Source: Clostridia bacterium (lineage in GTDB: Bacteria; Bacillota; Clostridia; Oscillospirales; Acutalibacteraceae). Taken from it: 5,406 nt of DNA. The notes below the pieces were generated by a model. The model was not told the origin of the DNA and searched no databases. It was given only the letters and a program-made list of their open reading frames with translations. Of the stretch, positions 5,019 to 5,406 are shown one piece after another. The position numbers and the translations under genes were made by a program. Position 1 is the first letter of the stretch. Every line of letters begins with the position of its first letter. The DNA lies in NCBI GenBank assembly GCA_900759575.1, contig CAAEVU010000163.1, forward strand, positions 1 through 5,406, written 5' to 3'.

Positions 5019-5406
5019 ATGGCTTTAATCCAATGTAACTTTTTCTCCAAATCCTTGATGCGCACTGTACCCATTCAGGTGATCCTTCCCACAGATAAAT
5101 TCGGTCCGGATTCTCCCGCTCCTAAAGGCCCGTTCAAGACCCTCTACCTGCTTCACGGCATTTTCGGTAACGACACGGACTGGGTTTGCGGCACCCGGGT
5201 ACAAAGTTGGGCACAGGACCGAAACCTGGCCGTGGTCATGCCTTCCGGTGACAACAGCTTTTACGTGGACATGCCCAAGATCAGCGCCTACTATGGCACC
5301 TACATTGGCAAAGAACTGGTGGACTTCACCCGCCGCTCCTTCCCCCTGTCGCAAAAGCGGGAGGACACATTCATTGGCGGACTTTCCATGGGCGGTTACG
5401 GCGCCA
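5019..5406 (+). CDS. Esterase D / tributyrin esterase family alpha/beta hydrolase, N-terminal half, cut by window edge
   Basis: The frame is open from ATG 5019 to the window end, giving 129 residues of a family usually about 250-280 aa. Members (Pfam Esterase, including EstA-type tributyrin esterases, S-formylglutathione hydrolases and acetyl esterases) cleave short acyl esters. Seen: an N-terminal strand pattern RTVPIQVILP at 15-24; the oxyanion-hole block LYLLHGIFGNDTDW 42-55; VVMPSGDNSFYVD at 72-84; and the nucleophile elbow GGLSMGGYGA 120-129 with Ser123, just before the cut. No signal peptide is seen, so it is probably cytoplasmic. The catalytic Asp and His lie beyond the edge and cannot be checked. 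Substrate cannot be told: it may act on acetylated sugars, lipids or formylglutathione. It diverges from the C26 peptidase gene and shares the intervening palindrome with it. Confidence 0.9.
   Translation, partial: MALIQCNFFSKSLMRTVPIQVILPTDKFGPDSPAPKGPFKTLYLLHGIFGNDTDWVCGTRVQSWAQDRNLAVVMPSGDNSFYVDMPKISAYYGTYIGKELVDFTRRSFPLSQKREDTFIGGLSMGGYGA

Overview
The window reads as chromosomal DNA of a low-to-mid-GC Gram-positive bacterium, most likely a gut-type clostridium (Oscillospirales or a relative). This is inferred from the clostridial style of the proteins, strong AGGAGG-like ribosome binding sites, extended -10 promoters (TGC-TATAAT or TGC-TATACT) and coding DNA of roughly 50-57% GC judged by eye. 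The genus cannot be fixed from the sequence.

Layout, left to right. (1) 1-707, minus strand: the N-terminal part of a 4-alpha-glucanotransferase (malQ), cut by the window edge. (2) 708-961: a divergent intergenic region with a promoter for each neighbour, a malQ leader hairpin and two short palindromes. (3) 962-2794, plus strand: a complete RecQ DNA helicase. (4) 2795-2850: a strong hairpin serving as a two-way terminator between convergent genes. (5) 2851-3921, minus strand: a complete branched-chain amino acid aminotransferase (ilvE) with its own promoter and a leader hairpin. (6) 4146-4850, minus strand: a class I glutamine-amidotransferase-like peptidase (C26, PuuD-like). (7) 4851-5018: a second divergent intergenic region with two well-formed promoters and a large near-palindrome. 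(8) 5019-5406, plus strand: the N-terminal half of an esterase D / tributyrin-esterase family hydrolase, cut by the right edge.

The five genes cover glycogen/maltodextrin metabolism, DNA repair, branched-chain amino acid metabolism, gamma-glutamyl compound hydrolysis and ester hydrolysis. They do not form an evident pathway or operon; each appears to have its own promoter. I saw no mobile element, CRISPR array, RNA gene or defence-type gene cluster, and no support for a new multi-gene system. The points most worth a second look are non-coding: the 28-bp near-palindrome between the peptidase and esterase genes, a near-copy of its 12-bp core in the malQ-recQ gap, and the hairpins in the malQ and ilvE leaders.
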